Assembly: GCA_029851415.1 (NCBI GenBank)
Contig: CM056742.1
Location: forward strand, 54,166,954 to 54,230,953
Origin: Eretmocerus hayati
Lineage: Eukaryota; Arthropoda; Insecta; Hymenoptera; Aphelinidae
DNA length: 64,000 nt
Direction: 5' to 3'
Part shown: piece after piece, positions 1-11,753 of the stretch
How the letters are laid out: the number at the start of each line of letters is the position of its first letter
How positions within the stretch are numbered: position 1 is the first letter of the stretch
Notes under the pieces: generated by a model
Told to the model about the DNA's origin: nothing
What the model saw: the letters and a program-made list of their open reading frames with translations, nothing else
The model's database searches: none
Made by a program: the position numbers and the translations under genes

Positions 1-1188
1 AACAGGTCTGATATATAGTTATTAACTTTGTATGGAGTTCTAGATCATTTTCACACTAACAGCTCATCATAATTTAAGTAGGGAAGCTTTGGAAAAGCAA
101 AAGTTGCATATACCTCCGACAACTCTGTGCACATAGGCAAAGTGAAACTTGATGAATATAACGGAAACAAGCTCAATTCTGGGAATGGAATTCGATTAAA
201 CGGGTAGAACAACACCTGTATCAACCATTATATTGCACTAATCACGATCCATCCATGTGGGAAGCCTCTAAAAGTGACAAAAACGTAATAGACCAATTCT
301 ACCTCATTGTTCCCAGAGGATTAACATCTTTCAAAAATGGTTGGCACAACTTTTTTCCCGAATTTTAGAGGTTCCAAAACAGTATGGAATTGGTTTCAAG
401 AGCGAGAAGCAGGAAAAAATTTTTTCTTCTCGGATGACCCAAAAGTTAAAGGTTTGGTAGATTTCCTCATATGCGTACTTCGATCATTTTGGATAGTCGA
501 TTTTAAAGCGAGAGACGAGAGTGAGCAATGAAAGTAATCCACTATTCTGAGAAAATGGCTGAAAAATCGACTTCAATGCGAAAACCCTCTACCGATTATT
601 CTGATTCTTGTTGGAAAATGTTCTACGCATGACGCCGGAACATACCCCATAGGCAAAACCCACGTGCATGCAACTCAACCTTTTTCGCTTGAATGACTCA
701 CCGTGACTGGCGCCTCTCAATTCTCTTTCAAAACATTCAGGCGTTAACAATTGGACAAAATTGCACGGGCAGCGAACTTTGAAACGTACTACTCTGAGCT
801 GCCACAAGAATACGGTTAGATAAACGTTGCATCGACATGAAATCAAGGATGATTCAGCCAAAGTCTGAATTATCCAAAATCCAATAATCTCTGAAAAGAT
901 TGATTTGGTCGAAGGATAAGTTGCATCAGATTCTGTGTGGATTAGATAGTGCCGCCATACTACAGTCACTTCATCAACTAACGATTTCGGGCATCGGGTC
1001 GCCCATAAGGAATAATCTTCTATAAGCGTCAATATTCGTTGGTATGACCAGACCTCTCCGTATTCGCCTAAATGAGTCATTGGTTCAACCGCACCTAGAC
1101 TATTGCACGATCGTGTACTTCGACGCCACGGACAAACAGGAGGGTTATTTTAAAAATGCGGCACATGCAAACGCGCGCACTTGTGACT
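1..1188. other. Unassigned flank of the first Gypsy element
   Basis: No gene is recognised. The longest reading frame is 163 codons on the minus strand (589-1,080). It has no motif I know and no clear coding bias, so it may be chance. This is the target DNA into which the Gypsy element starting at 1,193 inserted. Confidence 0.5.
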
Positions 1189-1192
1189 AGTG

Positions 1193-1471
1193 TGTAGGCA
1201 CTATGCTTGCCACACATATATATGTTAGTGTCCAAACTCCTCTGCGCAGGAGCAGAGACGCGCAAGAAACTCGCCTCGCTCCCTGCGCTCGGCAGCAGAA
1301 CGATCAGTAGTGATTGCTCTCTCGAGATGTAAAGATCTCTGTGAAGCTTGTCAATAAATCAGTCTATCTTTTCTATACTTAAATCGGGCGGCTGATTATT
1401 CGCTCCGGCGATCGCATCACCTGGGCAGTGGGGCCAAATCACCTGCGTCCTGGACGCATAAGTTCCCCACA
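1193..1471 (+). repeat. 5' LTR of the CsRn1-like Gypsy element
   Basis: A 279-bp direct repeat of 15,457-15,747. It starts TGT and ends ACA. It contains an AATAAA signal near 1,352 (context GTCAATAAATCAG), as expected for the R-region polyadenylation signal. It is followed at once by the primer-binding site. Confidence 0.93.
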
Positions 1472-1473
1472 AC

Positions 1474-1486
1474 TGGTGACCCCGAC
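1474..1486 (+). promoter_or_regulatory. Primer-binding site, tRNA-Trp type
   Basis: TGGTGACCCCGAC lies two bases after the 5' LTR. It is complementary to the 3' end of insect tRNA-Trp (from general knowledge of that tRNA), which would prime minus-strand DNA synthesis. Confidence 0.8.
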
Positions 1487-2476
1487 AGCGGTTCCTGAAC
1501 GCCCGGAGCCTGAGCATCGACGTCGACCTGGCGATGTTAGCAGCCAGCCAACGGAGCTTCACCACCGGCAGCCAACCTGTAGCGGAGCAGCGCTAGCAGC
1601 ATGCAACAGCTGTCATTGGATTTTTTTGTGTTGCTGCAGTTTACAAAGTGCTCCGATTTTGCTGTGCTCGCCGACGACGTCAAGCAGCCTCTCCAGCGTG
1701 CATTTCTGTACGCCCACGCCTAGCGAGGCCACCCAGCTTTGCGCTTATCTATGCGCTTTCTTCAACGGGTCCGCCACCCTGAGCGTGTTTCTCTGCACGC
1801 CTACGCCTAGCGAAGCCACTCTACAGCGTGCATTTCTGCGCGCCCACGCCTAGCGAGGCCACCCTGCACCGTGCATCTTTGCACGTCGTCTTTGAGCAGC
1901 CTCGTCATCTGGAGCGCATTCCAGCGAGCCCTGGTCTGTCAGCTGACAGGCACGTCATCGGCGCCGACTTACTCGTCCACCAGGCCTGCATCTGGGCTGG
2001 TCAGTCTAATCGACGAGCATCGCAGCGGCGTCTTCGTGCACCAGCTGAACTTCAAGCATCATCACCATCATCGTCGACAGCAACCAGGTATTCAGTGCGC
2101 ACCGCGAAATCTGCCACGCTCGCTTCGAAATTTTTTTTTCGGAAATTTTTTCTATCGCGCGCTCTCTCATTCCACGCATTTTCGTAATATAGTGTTTGAT
2201 AGTATTATACTCGTTCTGCTCCAAATTTTAATGAATCGTACGCGGAACCGGCTATCCCTCGACTCGATCTGCGGGAATCGTATCGCTCGGCGAGAAATTA
2301 CTCGTATTATCGGAAATCTACTCAAACTCGCTGCGTTTCGAAGTAGACATAATCTCGCTCGAAATTGATGCGCCTTGCGTTCTGAAAATTCTATATCATT
2401 TTCGCTTCATATTTTTAGGGTCATGCGTGGCAGATAGTTGTTGCAGATTTCATCCTTCTCCTTCTTCTTCTTCTTC
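1487..2476 (+). other. Gypsy leader with 44-bp degenerate minisatellite
   Basis: Untranslated leader before gag. At about 1,696-1,900 a unit of roughly 44 bp recurs around positions 1,696, 1,740 (weak), 1,784, 1,828 and 1,870. Its core reads CACGCCTAGCGAGGCCACC. One frame through it repeats the peptide CTPTPSEAT, but I treat that as a by-product of the DNA repeat. A CTT run at about 2,455-2,479 precedes the hAT MITE. Confidence 0.6.
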
Positions 2477-2484
2477 TTTGCAGT

Positions 2485-2653
2485 CAGGGCAGTCAAGCGT
2501 GGTAGAGTCCTTCCCCTCAAGCCCCTCCAGTCATGTGTAGAGCGCGCCGCGGCGGCGCAGGGGGGGGGGGCTCCTTCGCCGCGAGCCGCGACGCTCTCTG
2601 CACTTGACTGGAGGGGCTTGAGGGGAGGGACTCTACTACGCTTGACACCCCTG
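2485..2653. mobile_element. hAT-type MITE (169 bp)
   Basis: Terminal inverted repeats of about 75 bp start CAGGGCAGTCAAGCG on the left and, read in reverse complement, CAGGGGTGTCAAGCG on the right. This CAGGGGTGTCAA start is typical of hAT elements. A perfect 8-bp duplication TTTGCAGT lies at 2,477-2,484 and 2,654-2,661. There is a very GC-rich loop with a run of G near 2,561-2,570. It has no coding capacity and sits in the leader of the Gypsy element. Confidence 0.92.
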
Positions 2654-2764
2654 TTTGCAGTATTGGCACCAAGGTGGGAGACTATTCTCCCTTCTTATAC
2701 GGCCATCAACAGGCTTTGCATACGCGGCTGCGCCGCGGGCGGGAGTTATGAATTATATGGTTTA

Positions 2765-3148
2765 CTAAATATTAAGGTTGCATTCTTTGAGGTAATTACA
2801 AAGTATTTCCGGAGTTTTATGGGTAGGGTTCAGGAGGAAAGTGGTGATGGTGTACGGTGGAAATATTTTTTCCTTCATGAGCTTCTTGAAGAGAGTGGCT
2901 CTCTGCTCGTCGGAACGCGAGCAGGGCCAGAAAATATGGTTGAGATCCTCTACGTCTTCTTCGCAGACGCAATACGGGAGGTCACAAAGATTTTTCCTGA
3001 ATAGGCTATAAGCTAAGTTGTAGTGGTTGCTGCGCATCCGATTAATCAGAACTATTCGACCACGCTTTAAATGAGAATAATGAAACCAGGGCTTAGAGGA
3101 TTCGGTAAAAAAGTTCCGAAAATAGTAATCTCCTTCAACAGATTTCAT
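2765..3148 (-). pseudogene. C-terminal scrap of a LINE ORF2
   Basis: A 127-residue frame resembles the tail of I/R1/LOA-type LINE ORF2 proteins. It has a basic segment with RMRSNHYNL, then a metal-binding pattern C-x-C...H-x5-C (YCVCEEDVEDLNHIFWPC). The catalytic domains are absent. It is antisense to the surrounding Gypsy element and ends shortly before the BEL insertion. The exact clade cannot be fixed from so short a piece. Confidence 0.6.
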
Positions 3149-3229
3149 CCGCGTCGCGTCATTTTAGCCGTGTTTATCATTATTGCGATTGCTTTGCTGG
3201 TGGCAGTAAAATCATTTTTGCACATGTGG

Positions 3230-3604
3230 TGTTCCGATTCATAATTCTATCATTATATTCATATATATCTATGGTTCTGATTATTGAAAATTATGATAAT
3301 TCTAAGTGTGCGCTCGGCGAATGTTTGCTTAAATATAATCATTCATGATCTGTGTAAATTCAGTTGATACGGCCCTGAGTGGCGCGTCGCATTTCGAGTG
3401 TTCCGCTGCAAGAATTCGGAGCCTCGCACGCACTTCCTTGTTCTTCGTTTTACCGTCGCAGCACACACACGCGCTCTTGAAGGGCTCGTGCAATGAGCCC
3501 AGTTTTAATTTGAATAATCAAAGTACTGTCGAGCATAACCCTCTGTATTTGTGAGTGTTTATTTCTCCACCCCATCGCATCCATTAGCTCCTCATGAGCG
3601 AACA
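3230..3604 (+). repeat. 5' LTR of the BEL/Pao element
   Basis: A 375-bp direct repeat of 10,234-10,607. It is followed directly by TTTGGTCCTTCGAG (3,605-3,618), the position of the primer-binding site. The leader 3,605-4,587 has no supportable gene. Confidence 0.95.
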
Positions 3605-4587
3605 TTTGGTCCTTCGAGTTGGATTGCGATGGGTGTGAGACAGTGCACAGTGCTCAAAAACTTGAGAATCTCGCGGTGCCCCGAAATGCGACGCCAACGT
3701 CGCCATTTTGATGCTCGCACGAGGCTTGACGCTACTATAGCGTGTGCTTAATAGTGTGTGACCAAATCGGAGAAGTTGTAAAACGCGAATGACAATTGTG
3801 AAAGCCCCCGATGGTGTTTCGCTGTGTGTTGATTCAGCTATTTTGGCTGAGGAGCCGAGAACACCGGGTATGCTCATTTTCGCATCAGTGAGTGACATTT
3901 CGAAGTGTGTGTGTGTGCTGTAAAAAAGACAGTGCATCTAATCTGCATCTTGCAGCAGCTTCCCCGCAAACGTCCCGGTCTTGTGGGACGTGTGGATCTG
4001 GGCAGCGTGAGATCTCATCAACCTGGGGAACGGTCACGAGGACAGAGGTGGGAAGGCAACATTGATGCCTGCCATACCGACGGCCGCGGTGATTGCTGTT
4101 ACGCAGTTCCTCGGGTAGCCGCTCCGTTTCGATCGCGCTGCAGTCGGCGCATGCAACAGCTGGTGTCTTGGTGTGCAGCTGTCTGTCAACATACAGTCGA
4201 TGCGTTTGTTTGCTGTTCATCGCAAGTTGCACGCGACGATGCACGCTCAACATAAACAAGTAAGATCATTCCGATTTTACACTACTGCACATATTGTAAA
4301 TACTCTGTATATATAGACGCTTTGCGCCAGTGCAAGCACTCATTGTGGTGACATTTACGTCACACTCTCATACATTGGAGAGCATTTCCCTCTATCGCTG
4401 GTTGATCCAGTAACTTCATTGTTGCTCTTCAATACAATCACGTGGTGAGTTGAGAATTCTTTTCGAGAGTTACTGTGCATACTGAAGGGTGCAATCTCTC
4501 TTTAATTGCAATACCCACGCACTGTCTAACGGGCTGTACCCATTCTCATCTCTCACATTCATAGTATTTTGTTCAAATATCCAAAAA

Positions 4588-5828
4588 ATGGATAAACTTA
4601 AAATCAGGAAGCTATCCTGAGGAAAATTACAAACTCCTGGACTAATTTTGGAAAGGAGGGTAAAAAGAAAATGAAAGTAGGTGGCGCTGAGGTTCGTATA
4701 ACCAAAATAGAGGAGTATTGGTTGGAAATGAAGGGAAATCACGAGAAAATTCTCCAAATTCCTGATCTTGATCGAGGACATCGGTATTTTGCTGAAGATA
4801 ATATTGAAAAAGCGGAGGAAGCTCATATAATAGCTCTAGGTGATTTTAAAGAATTTCTTCTCAACGCACAGCATGTCGATGTTAGAACTGTAGGTGCTCG
4901 TGGCAATACTACAAATATTGTCATGCCTGAAATTCAATCCGCTCAGCTCAGCCCAATCACTATTGATGTTTTTGATGGGACTTGGTCTAATTGGCATACA
5001 TTCCGAGATCTCTCCAATGCCACTGTTGTAGACTCTCATTTTTCAGACGTGGTCAAATACTACCATCTTAAAACGCATCTCTCAGGTGATGCAGAACAAC
5101 TTCTCCAAGGGATACCTCTCGATGCGGATAATTTCGAACAGGCTTAGAACAAGCTTCAAGAACATTATGAAAATAAGAGGCGTATGGTGAACCATTACCT
5201 CAAACAATTCTTTTCTGTCAAACCTCTCGTTTCCGGGTCAGCAGCTGAGCTGAGAGCTCTGATCAATGGAACAGTCAACCCTCTCCTTGCGCTCAAAACT
5301 GAAAAGCGCAAGACTGAGTCTTGGGACGATCTAATCGTTTTCATAACCGCCAGTCGTCTCGATGAAAAGTCTCGCACGCTTTGGGAGACCGCCATTGGAG
5401 ACACCACCGAACCCCCTACTTTTGAGAGATTAGAGTCATTTCTGAAAACAAGGCTGAGTACACTCGAATCTCTAGAACATAGTAAATTGCTTAGCATTCC
5501 ATCTGCTTGCTCGGATGCCAAACCAAGTAAACCTCAATTGAACGCTCAGAAGAATAGTTCGAATGCTCCAAAGGCTGGAGCTAAAGTTCTTCACACAACT
5601 CAAAACGAAAAACCTAAAAAGTGTTCGTTATGTGACCAAGACCACTACATATCCAATTGCAGTTCCTTCAAGTCCATGACAATAAATGGCAGAAGAGAAT
5701 TTGCTGGCAACAAGCGATTATGTTTCAACTGCCTTGGTTCTCACTTGTATAAAAATTGTAAGTCCCCTTTTAAATGCAGCACTTGTGGTGGCAAGCACCA
5801 CTCGCTGCTCCATGTAGAGAAGTCTTAG
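4588..5828 (+). pseudogene. gag: BEL/Pao gag (broken)
   Basis: Capsid-nucleocapsid protein that would package element RNA. An ATG at 4,588 begins a lysine-rich MDKLKIRK start typical of BEL Gag, but its frame closes after 10 codons (TGA near 4,618) and the main frame runs from about 4,602. A TAG at 5,145-5,147 interrupts the Gag core; the same frame then continues to a TAG at 5,826-5,828. Three cysteine-rich knuckles lie at the C-terminus (CSLCDQDHYISNC, CFNCLGSHLYKNC and a final C-x2-C-x4-H). Pol follows in the same frame just after the second TAG, so the ancestor was probably one gag-pol frame. Confidence 0.85.
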
Positions 5829-5831
5829 GCA

Positions 5832-8800
5832 ATGGCCACTGAAGACACTCAAGCGTCCAACGCGAAGCTTTCGGCTAGTTTTCCTCCTTTCCAGCCTAAT
5901 CCTCCCTCCCAGAACCATGTTGTAGCTCTCAATACCCAAGTTTGCAAGCCAATTGCGATTCTGTTGGCAACTGCGGGGGTGAGAGTGTCAAACTCAAAAG
6001 GAGAAGTCGTGTTGGCTCGAGCTCTAATCGACCAGTGCGCACAAACCCCATTCGTATCTGAATCATTGTGTCAACGGATCAACTTACTCAAAAGGCATGT
6101 ATCAGTCCCAGTTCAAGGACTTGGTGGTCGGCAGTCTTACGCCAAGGGCATTACTGAAGTGACTATCCAAGCTGCATTCGAGTCCTCGTTCGTAGCCAAG
6201 CTTCAAGCACTCGTCATCAAAGAAGTTTCGGGTTACCGTCCAAGAGTGATTGGTTGTGTTGACACGTGGAACCATATCAATGGACTACAGTTGGCCGATC
6301 CGAGTTTCACAGACTCGAGGCCAGTCGAACTCTTTCTTAGTGCCGCAGTGCACGCCCTCATAGCCGAGGATGAACTCCGCAAAGGCGATCGTGATCAACC
6401 GATCGCTACCAAGACTAAACTTGGTTGGATATTATCTGGGCCCACTGCCAATTGCGATCAGCTGATCATGCAGCCAACGGTTCTCCACTGCGCTGCTGAT
6501 GTCGAAATTGGTGAACTTCTGCAACGTTTTTGGAGACAAGAAGAGGTTGGCTGTCCTTCGTCTAAACTCCCTCTTGATGAACAGCGTTCGGAAGAACAGT
6601 TATGTGAGGAACATTTTGTTGCTACTCACACGAGGGGCGCAGATGGCCGTTATACCGTGAGACTGCCTTTACGTTATAATGTTGAATCTCTGAATCTTGG
6701 TGAGTCTTTCTACCCAGCTAAGAAACTACTTTTCAAACTTGAAAAAAGACTTGCTGCCGATCAAAAGCTTTCTGATGCATACTATGAATTCCTCAACGAG
6801 TATGAATTGCTGGGGCATATGTCATGCTACTCTGATATTTCCCGTTCTATTGATTTGTCTGGCCATTTCTTCTTACCTCACCATGGTATACTGAAAGAGA
6901 GTAGCACCACGACTAAATTGAGAACGGTATTCAATGGTTCTTTCAAACCTAAATCTGGCAAGTCAATAAATTTTCTTTTATTCGTGGGCGCAAATCTCTT
7001 ACCTGACTCGCCCAGCTTGATTCTCAACTGGCGAAATTACAAATACGCATTTACTGCGGATATTGAGAAAATTTTTCGCCAGATCTGGGTTCACGAAGAG
7101 GATAGGAAATTGCAGTCCATCCTCTGGCACAAAGATCCTACGTTACCTATATCTGTCAACCTGTTGAACACCGTCACATATGGTATCGTGAGCAGCCCTT
7201 ACCATGCCAATCGAGTCCGAATCCAGCTCGCCGAGGACGAGCACGAGCAATTTCCTCTGGGCGCTGAAGCCTCAAAATCTGAAACATACATGGACGACGT
7301 CGTTCCTGGCGATCACACCTTGGAAGCTGCGTTGATCAAGCAACAAGAATTGATCAGCATTTGCAGAGTGGTTGGTTTCAACCTTCGCAAGTGGGTGGCA
7401 AGCGATGACCGCTTGTTATCTTGCTTGCCTGATGACCTTCTTGCTGAACCTCCCTCTGCATCGAGTAGCAATCTTTTCTCGTCAAGTGACGAATCCGTCT
7501 TCTCAATTTTGGGATTGTATTGGCTTCCACATGAGGATGTCTTCAAATTCAAGCCAATCTCTGTAGACGAATCTGAAACCTGGACAAAGAGGTCTGTTTT
7601 GTCAAAAATAGCTAGCGTTTTTGATCCTCTAGGCTGGCTTTCGCCTATGATCATAACCTCAAAGATTTTTATGCGAAAACTCTCGATCACTGGGTACGAT
7701 TGGGATCAAGAATTATCTGAAGATGATGCTGCCGAGTGGTCACGTTGGTATACTCATCTAGCTGAAGTATCAAATCTGAAAATTCCTCGATGGATTGACT
7801 ATACAGGCGACCATTGTACGTATGAGTTGCAGGGTTTTGCTGACGCTTCAAAATCCGCTATCTGTGCTGTTGTTTATCTAAAAGTAGTCTCAGACTCCAC
7901 TATTAATGTACACTTGCTTCAAGCGAAAACGCGCGTAGCACCTATTAAAACTGTTACAATTCCCAAGGTAGAGCTCTGTGCAGCTGTTCTGCTTGCTGAG
8001 CTACTCAACAAGATTCAATCTTCTGTGAAATATCCAAATCTGCAAATCCACGATTGGACAGATGCTATGGATGTATTACATTGGCTGAACGCTCAACCAT
8101 CTCGTTGGCCTACATTTGTAGCCAACCGATGCGCAAAAATCAAGGAACTCTTACCAGACATTCGCTGGGAACATGTTCGAACTCATGATAACCCTGCCGA
8201 CATTGGCAGTAGAGGTCGATTCCCAGAACAAATGTCTGATCTGAAGTTATGGTGGGATGGACCTCAATGGCTTATCATGCCTCAGGCTCAGTGGCCTGAA
8301 TTCAAAACCATCCCATTGAAAGCTGCAATGCCTGATGACGTCAAAATGTCTACAATTCCTGTTGTAAATACTGTAAATATTCCATTTCTTGACTCTAGTA
8401 TGCTGTACCCAGTGTCACATCTATTGGAAGAGATGTCTTCATTCTCAAAACTCATAAATACAACGGCTTTTGTATTCAGATTCCTTTCCGTGCTGAATCC
8501 CAATTTATTCAAACTTTCTGGAAATTCCCAGTTGATACAAAATCAGCCTTGGGCTCAAGTGCCTGTAGGTGATAAGCACCCACTCTATGAGGAGAAAGAG
8601 CGCGCTAAACTAGCTTGGGTTGGTCATGTTCAGAGTGCCCTTTACACACCTGAACAGCGACTCATTGCTGGTGGCGGCTTTCTTCCCAAAAATCACGAGT
8701 TGCACAAGCTCACCCCTGTCATTATTGAGGGAATACTAAGGGTTGGGGGAAGGCTCCAAAATTCAGCCTTCTCTTACAATCAAAAGCACCCCATAATACT

Positions 8801-9960
8801 CCCTTACAAACACCCTCTCACCGAACTGATCATAAGGCGTTATCATGCCTTGACATTGCACGGCGGTACCCAAGTCACTCTTGCCACCCTTCGGCAAGAT
8901 TTCTGGATTATCAAGGGTCGCCAGACTGTCAGAAACGTGATACACCAGTGCAATGTTTGCATTCGATATCGCGGAACTGCTTCTTATCAGCTCATGGGTC
9001 AACTCCCAGTGAGTAGAGTGCAAATTTCTCGCCCATTTTCCAAGGTCGGTGTGGATTATGCTGGTCCTCTGTTGCTCCGCACCTCACCTGGTCGAGGGCA
9101 CAAATCCTATAAGGGCTATATTGTGATATTTATATGTATGGTCACCCGGGCTATGCATCTCGAAGGCGTGTCAGATTACACTTCAGAAGCATTTATGGCT
9201 GCATTCTGCCGAATAACTTCTCGACGTGGACATTGCTCTGACGTTTATTGTGACCAGGGGTCCAATTTGAAAGGTGCAGCAAATGAATTGAAAGAACTGT
9301 TTTCGAAAACATCGGAAAAGGTCAATGAGATTGCTGGCTCATTGTCTGAACTATCGACTAACTGGCACTTCAATCCTCCATCTGCTCGGCATTTTGGTGG
9401 GATTTGGGGAGCAGCCGTGAAATCTATGAAGTATCACTTATATCGAGTGATCGGGGAAAACAAGTTGACATTTGAAGAGCTCAGTACCCTTCTATGTCAA
9501 ATTGAGGCTATTCTAAACTCACGCTCCCTCACGCCTCTCACCGATGATCCTGAGGATGCCAGGCCCCTTACACCTGCGCATTTCCTCATCCAGACTGGTT
9601 CATTCTTAATTTCCCGAACCTGACCTGACAGATAAGAAAATCCCTCTACTCCAACGTTGGCGACTAGTCCAGCAGATGCAGCAGAATTTCTGGTTGCGAT
9701 GGTCCAGGGAATACTTGCAAACGCTCCTGAAACGACACAAGTGGGTGGCTGGCGCTCCAGATCTGCACTTGGGCGATATTGTACCCATCAAAGACGAGCG
9801 TACGCCCCCAGCTCGCTGGCCACTAGCCCGCATACTCCAAATGCACCCTGGCAAGGATGGACGCATTTGCGTTGTCACTCTTCGCACCGCCACCAACCAG
9901 CTCCAGAGACCGATTCACAAGCTTGTGAAGCTGTTCAGTGAAAGTGATGCAGTGCAGTGA
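5832..9960 (+). pseudogene. pol: BEL/Pao pol: protease, RT, RNase H, integrase (broken)
   Basis: The main frame 5,832-9,623 encodes 1,263 residues. The protease site reads ALIDQCAQTPFVSE at about residue 65, where the usual glycine of the catalytic triplet is cysteine. RT has the YMDD motif at 7,287-7,298. RNase H is seen in GFADASKSAICAVV, the IPKVELCA glutamate and WTDAMDVLHW. The integrase zinc region has H...H...C-x2-C (QCNVC), and the core aspartates lie in GVDYAG and YCDQGSN. At the third catalytic position the family W-E-A is W-G-A (GGIWGAAVK), so the glutamate is missing. A frameshift around 9,603-9,615 moves the end of integrase to another frame, which closes at 9,958-9,960. Confidence 0.93.
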
Positions 9961-10233
9961 ATCAAAATGAGACTCTAAGGCAGCACCTTCTGAGCTTTAT
10001 ATGACTCAAGTAGTTCCATCCAAATCAGTTTGGATTCTAGATTATTGATCTTTGATCGCCCAATTCTTTGTGATTTATCTGATTCCAATGAGGACAGATT
10101 TTTTCATTTGTTTCAGCCTATGATCTTTAATCTGAGTTTGATTAACAAAACGAGCTTTTTGTTGGTTTTTTGTTCATTATGAATCTCAATCAATTGTCGT
10201 TTTTCTGCTTCGCAAAAAAAAGGTGGGCGAAAT

Positions 10234-10607
10234 GTTCCGATTCATAATTCTATCATTATATTTATATATATCTATGGTTCTGATTATTGAAAATTATGAT
10301 AATTCTAAGTGTGCGCTCGGCGAATGTTTGCTTAAATATAATCATTCATGATCTGTGTAAATTCAGTTGACACGGCCCTGAGTGGCGCGTCGCGTTTCGA
10401 GTGTTCCGCTGCAAGAATTCGGAGCCTCGCACGCACTTCTTTGTTCTTCGTTTTACCGTCGCAGCACACATACGCGCTTTTGTAGGGCTCGCGCAATGAG
10501 CCCAGTTTTTATTTAAATAATTGGAGTACTGTCCAGCATAACCCTCTGTATTTGTGTGTGTTTATTCCTCCATCTTATCGCATCCATTAGCTCCTCATGA
10601 GCGAACA
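10234..10607 (+). repeat. 3' LTR of the BEL/Pao element, with upstream polypurine tract
   Basis: A 374-bp repeat of 3,230-3,604. It is preceded by the purine-rich AAAAAAAAGGTGGGCGAAA (10,215-10,233), the likely plus-strand primer. The stretch 9,961-10,214 is untranslated and has no other feature. Confidence 0.94.
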
Positions 10608-10769
10608 TGTGGCTTTGCGATTTGTGAAGTACCTACGAGTACACAGTCCATATCACGTGTACGCCCTTGTGCATGTTTGCGAATGTTTGCGCCTTCAAAA
10701 TCATTGCCCCGTTCCCCACCAGCATCGTTTTTACGTAATAATAAGCCGTTTCGTCCAATCGACAACACT

Positions 10770-11753
10770 ATGCCGGACGGAAATGAAGACGGAGTCGGAG
10801 ATCCAACTTCCAAAGCGGAAGCTGTCCCTTCCGTGTCCCTTTCTATGGAATCCATCCAAGCCATCGCGGCAGCGGTGGAAGCTTCGATTATGGCTAAACT
10901 CCAGGACCAGGTCCAATCTGTTTTGAAAGCGGAATCGAAGCAATCCGATGCGCCCAACGAATCGGACCATGACCTGATCACCGGTATCGATGATGTAGCA
11001 ATTTATTCATCTTCCGCGGTGCAAAATGTGCGCATCCCCGCTATGGACCAGAATTCCGTGCATTCTTTCGATCCCTTAGCTCCCTCGTTCCGACCAGCGT
11101 ACGCGCAGCAATACAGACCATGTTCAATTCCAAAATTGAATAAATTTAAGCCCGAAGAGGCCAGAGCGCTTGGTTTTCTCAAGTGAAGGCTACGTTCAAG
11201 GCCTACAATGTGACCGATTCCGACATGAAGGCGAATCATATCGTAATGGACCTCGATAACGATGCGCTTAGCGCAATTCAAGATCTCATCGATGCGCCAC
11301 CCGCGATCGGATATTACGGGGAGTTAAAAAATCGCGTCCTCAAGACTATGTCACTTTCAGAAGAGGCGCGCTTGCGGCATTTCTTACAAGGTCGAGTCAA
11401 GTCGGAGGGTAAACCCTCACAGATTTTAGACCGCCTTCGTAGCTCAGCTCCTGCGGACACTGATGAGAAATTTTTGTGCTCATGACTCATCGGGGATGAA
11501 AGCTATGGCTGCATCTATTGCTGCACTCTCAGAAAAATTCGAGAAATTCGCAAACACCCTCGGGAACCCGCAGCCTGATTGCTCGCGTTCTCGTGCTTGC
11601 TCGAATAATCGTGGCACCGCTTCTCGTGATCCCACGCCTGCTTCAGTGCGTGACCCGGCAACATGGGTATGCTGGTATCACCGCAAGCACGGCGTCAAAT
11701 CTCGCAAGTGCAGTGATGGAGCTGCATGCAATTTTAAGAAAACGGAAAACTGA
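10770..11753 (+). pseudogene. gag: CsRn1-like Gypsy gag (frameshifted)
   Basis: The start ATGCCGGACGG was chosen because it is the first ATG followed by Gag-like acidic sequence; upstream is leader. The first frame ends at a TGA near 11,185. Just before it, the conserved LNKFKPEE segment continues in another frame as WFSQVKATFKAYNV, the family's Gag core. A second shift near 11,465 leads to the C-terminus, which holds the finger VCWYHRKHGVKSRKC-SDGAACNF. This C-H-C-C pattern is characteristic of the CsRn1 clade. Two frameshifts make the gene defective. Confidence 0.85.

Larger units (their letters stand above)
3230..10607 (+). mobile_element. BEL/Pao LTR retrotransposon nested in the Gypsy leader
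   Basis: LTRs of 375 and 374 bp have perfect 5-bp ends TGTTC...GAACA. The duplication TGTGG is present at 3,225-3,229 and 10,608-10,612, so both ends are exact. The internal order is leader, Gag with zinc knuckles, protease, RT (YMDD), RNase H and integrase, which is the BEL/Pao order with one gag-pol frame. The LTRs differ at only scattered positions, so the insertion is younger than the host Gypsy copy. Two in-frame TAG codons, a frameshift near the pol end, and changed protease and integrase active-site residues make it inactive. Confidence 0.95.

Noticed and set aside
589..1080. 163-codon minus-strand frame
   Set aside because: No domain, repeat copy, splice context or convincing composition; left as unassigned.
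5145..5828. Programmed readthrough of the two TAG codons in BEL gag-pol
   Set aside because: One stop lies inside the Gag core where readthrough makes no sense, and the copy has other disabling changes; decay is simpler.
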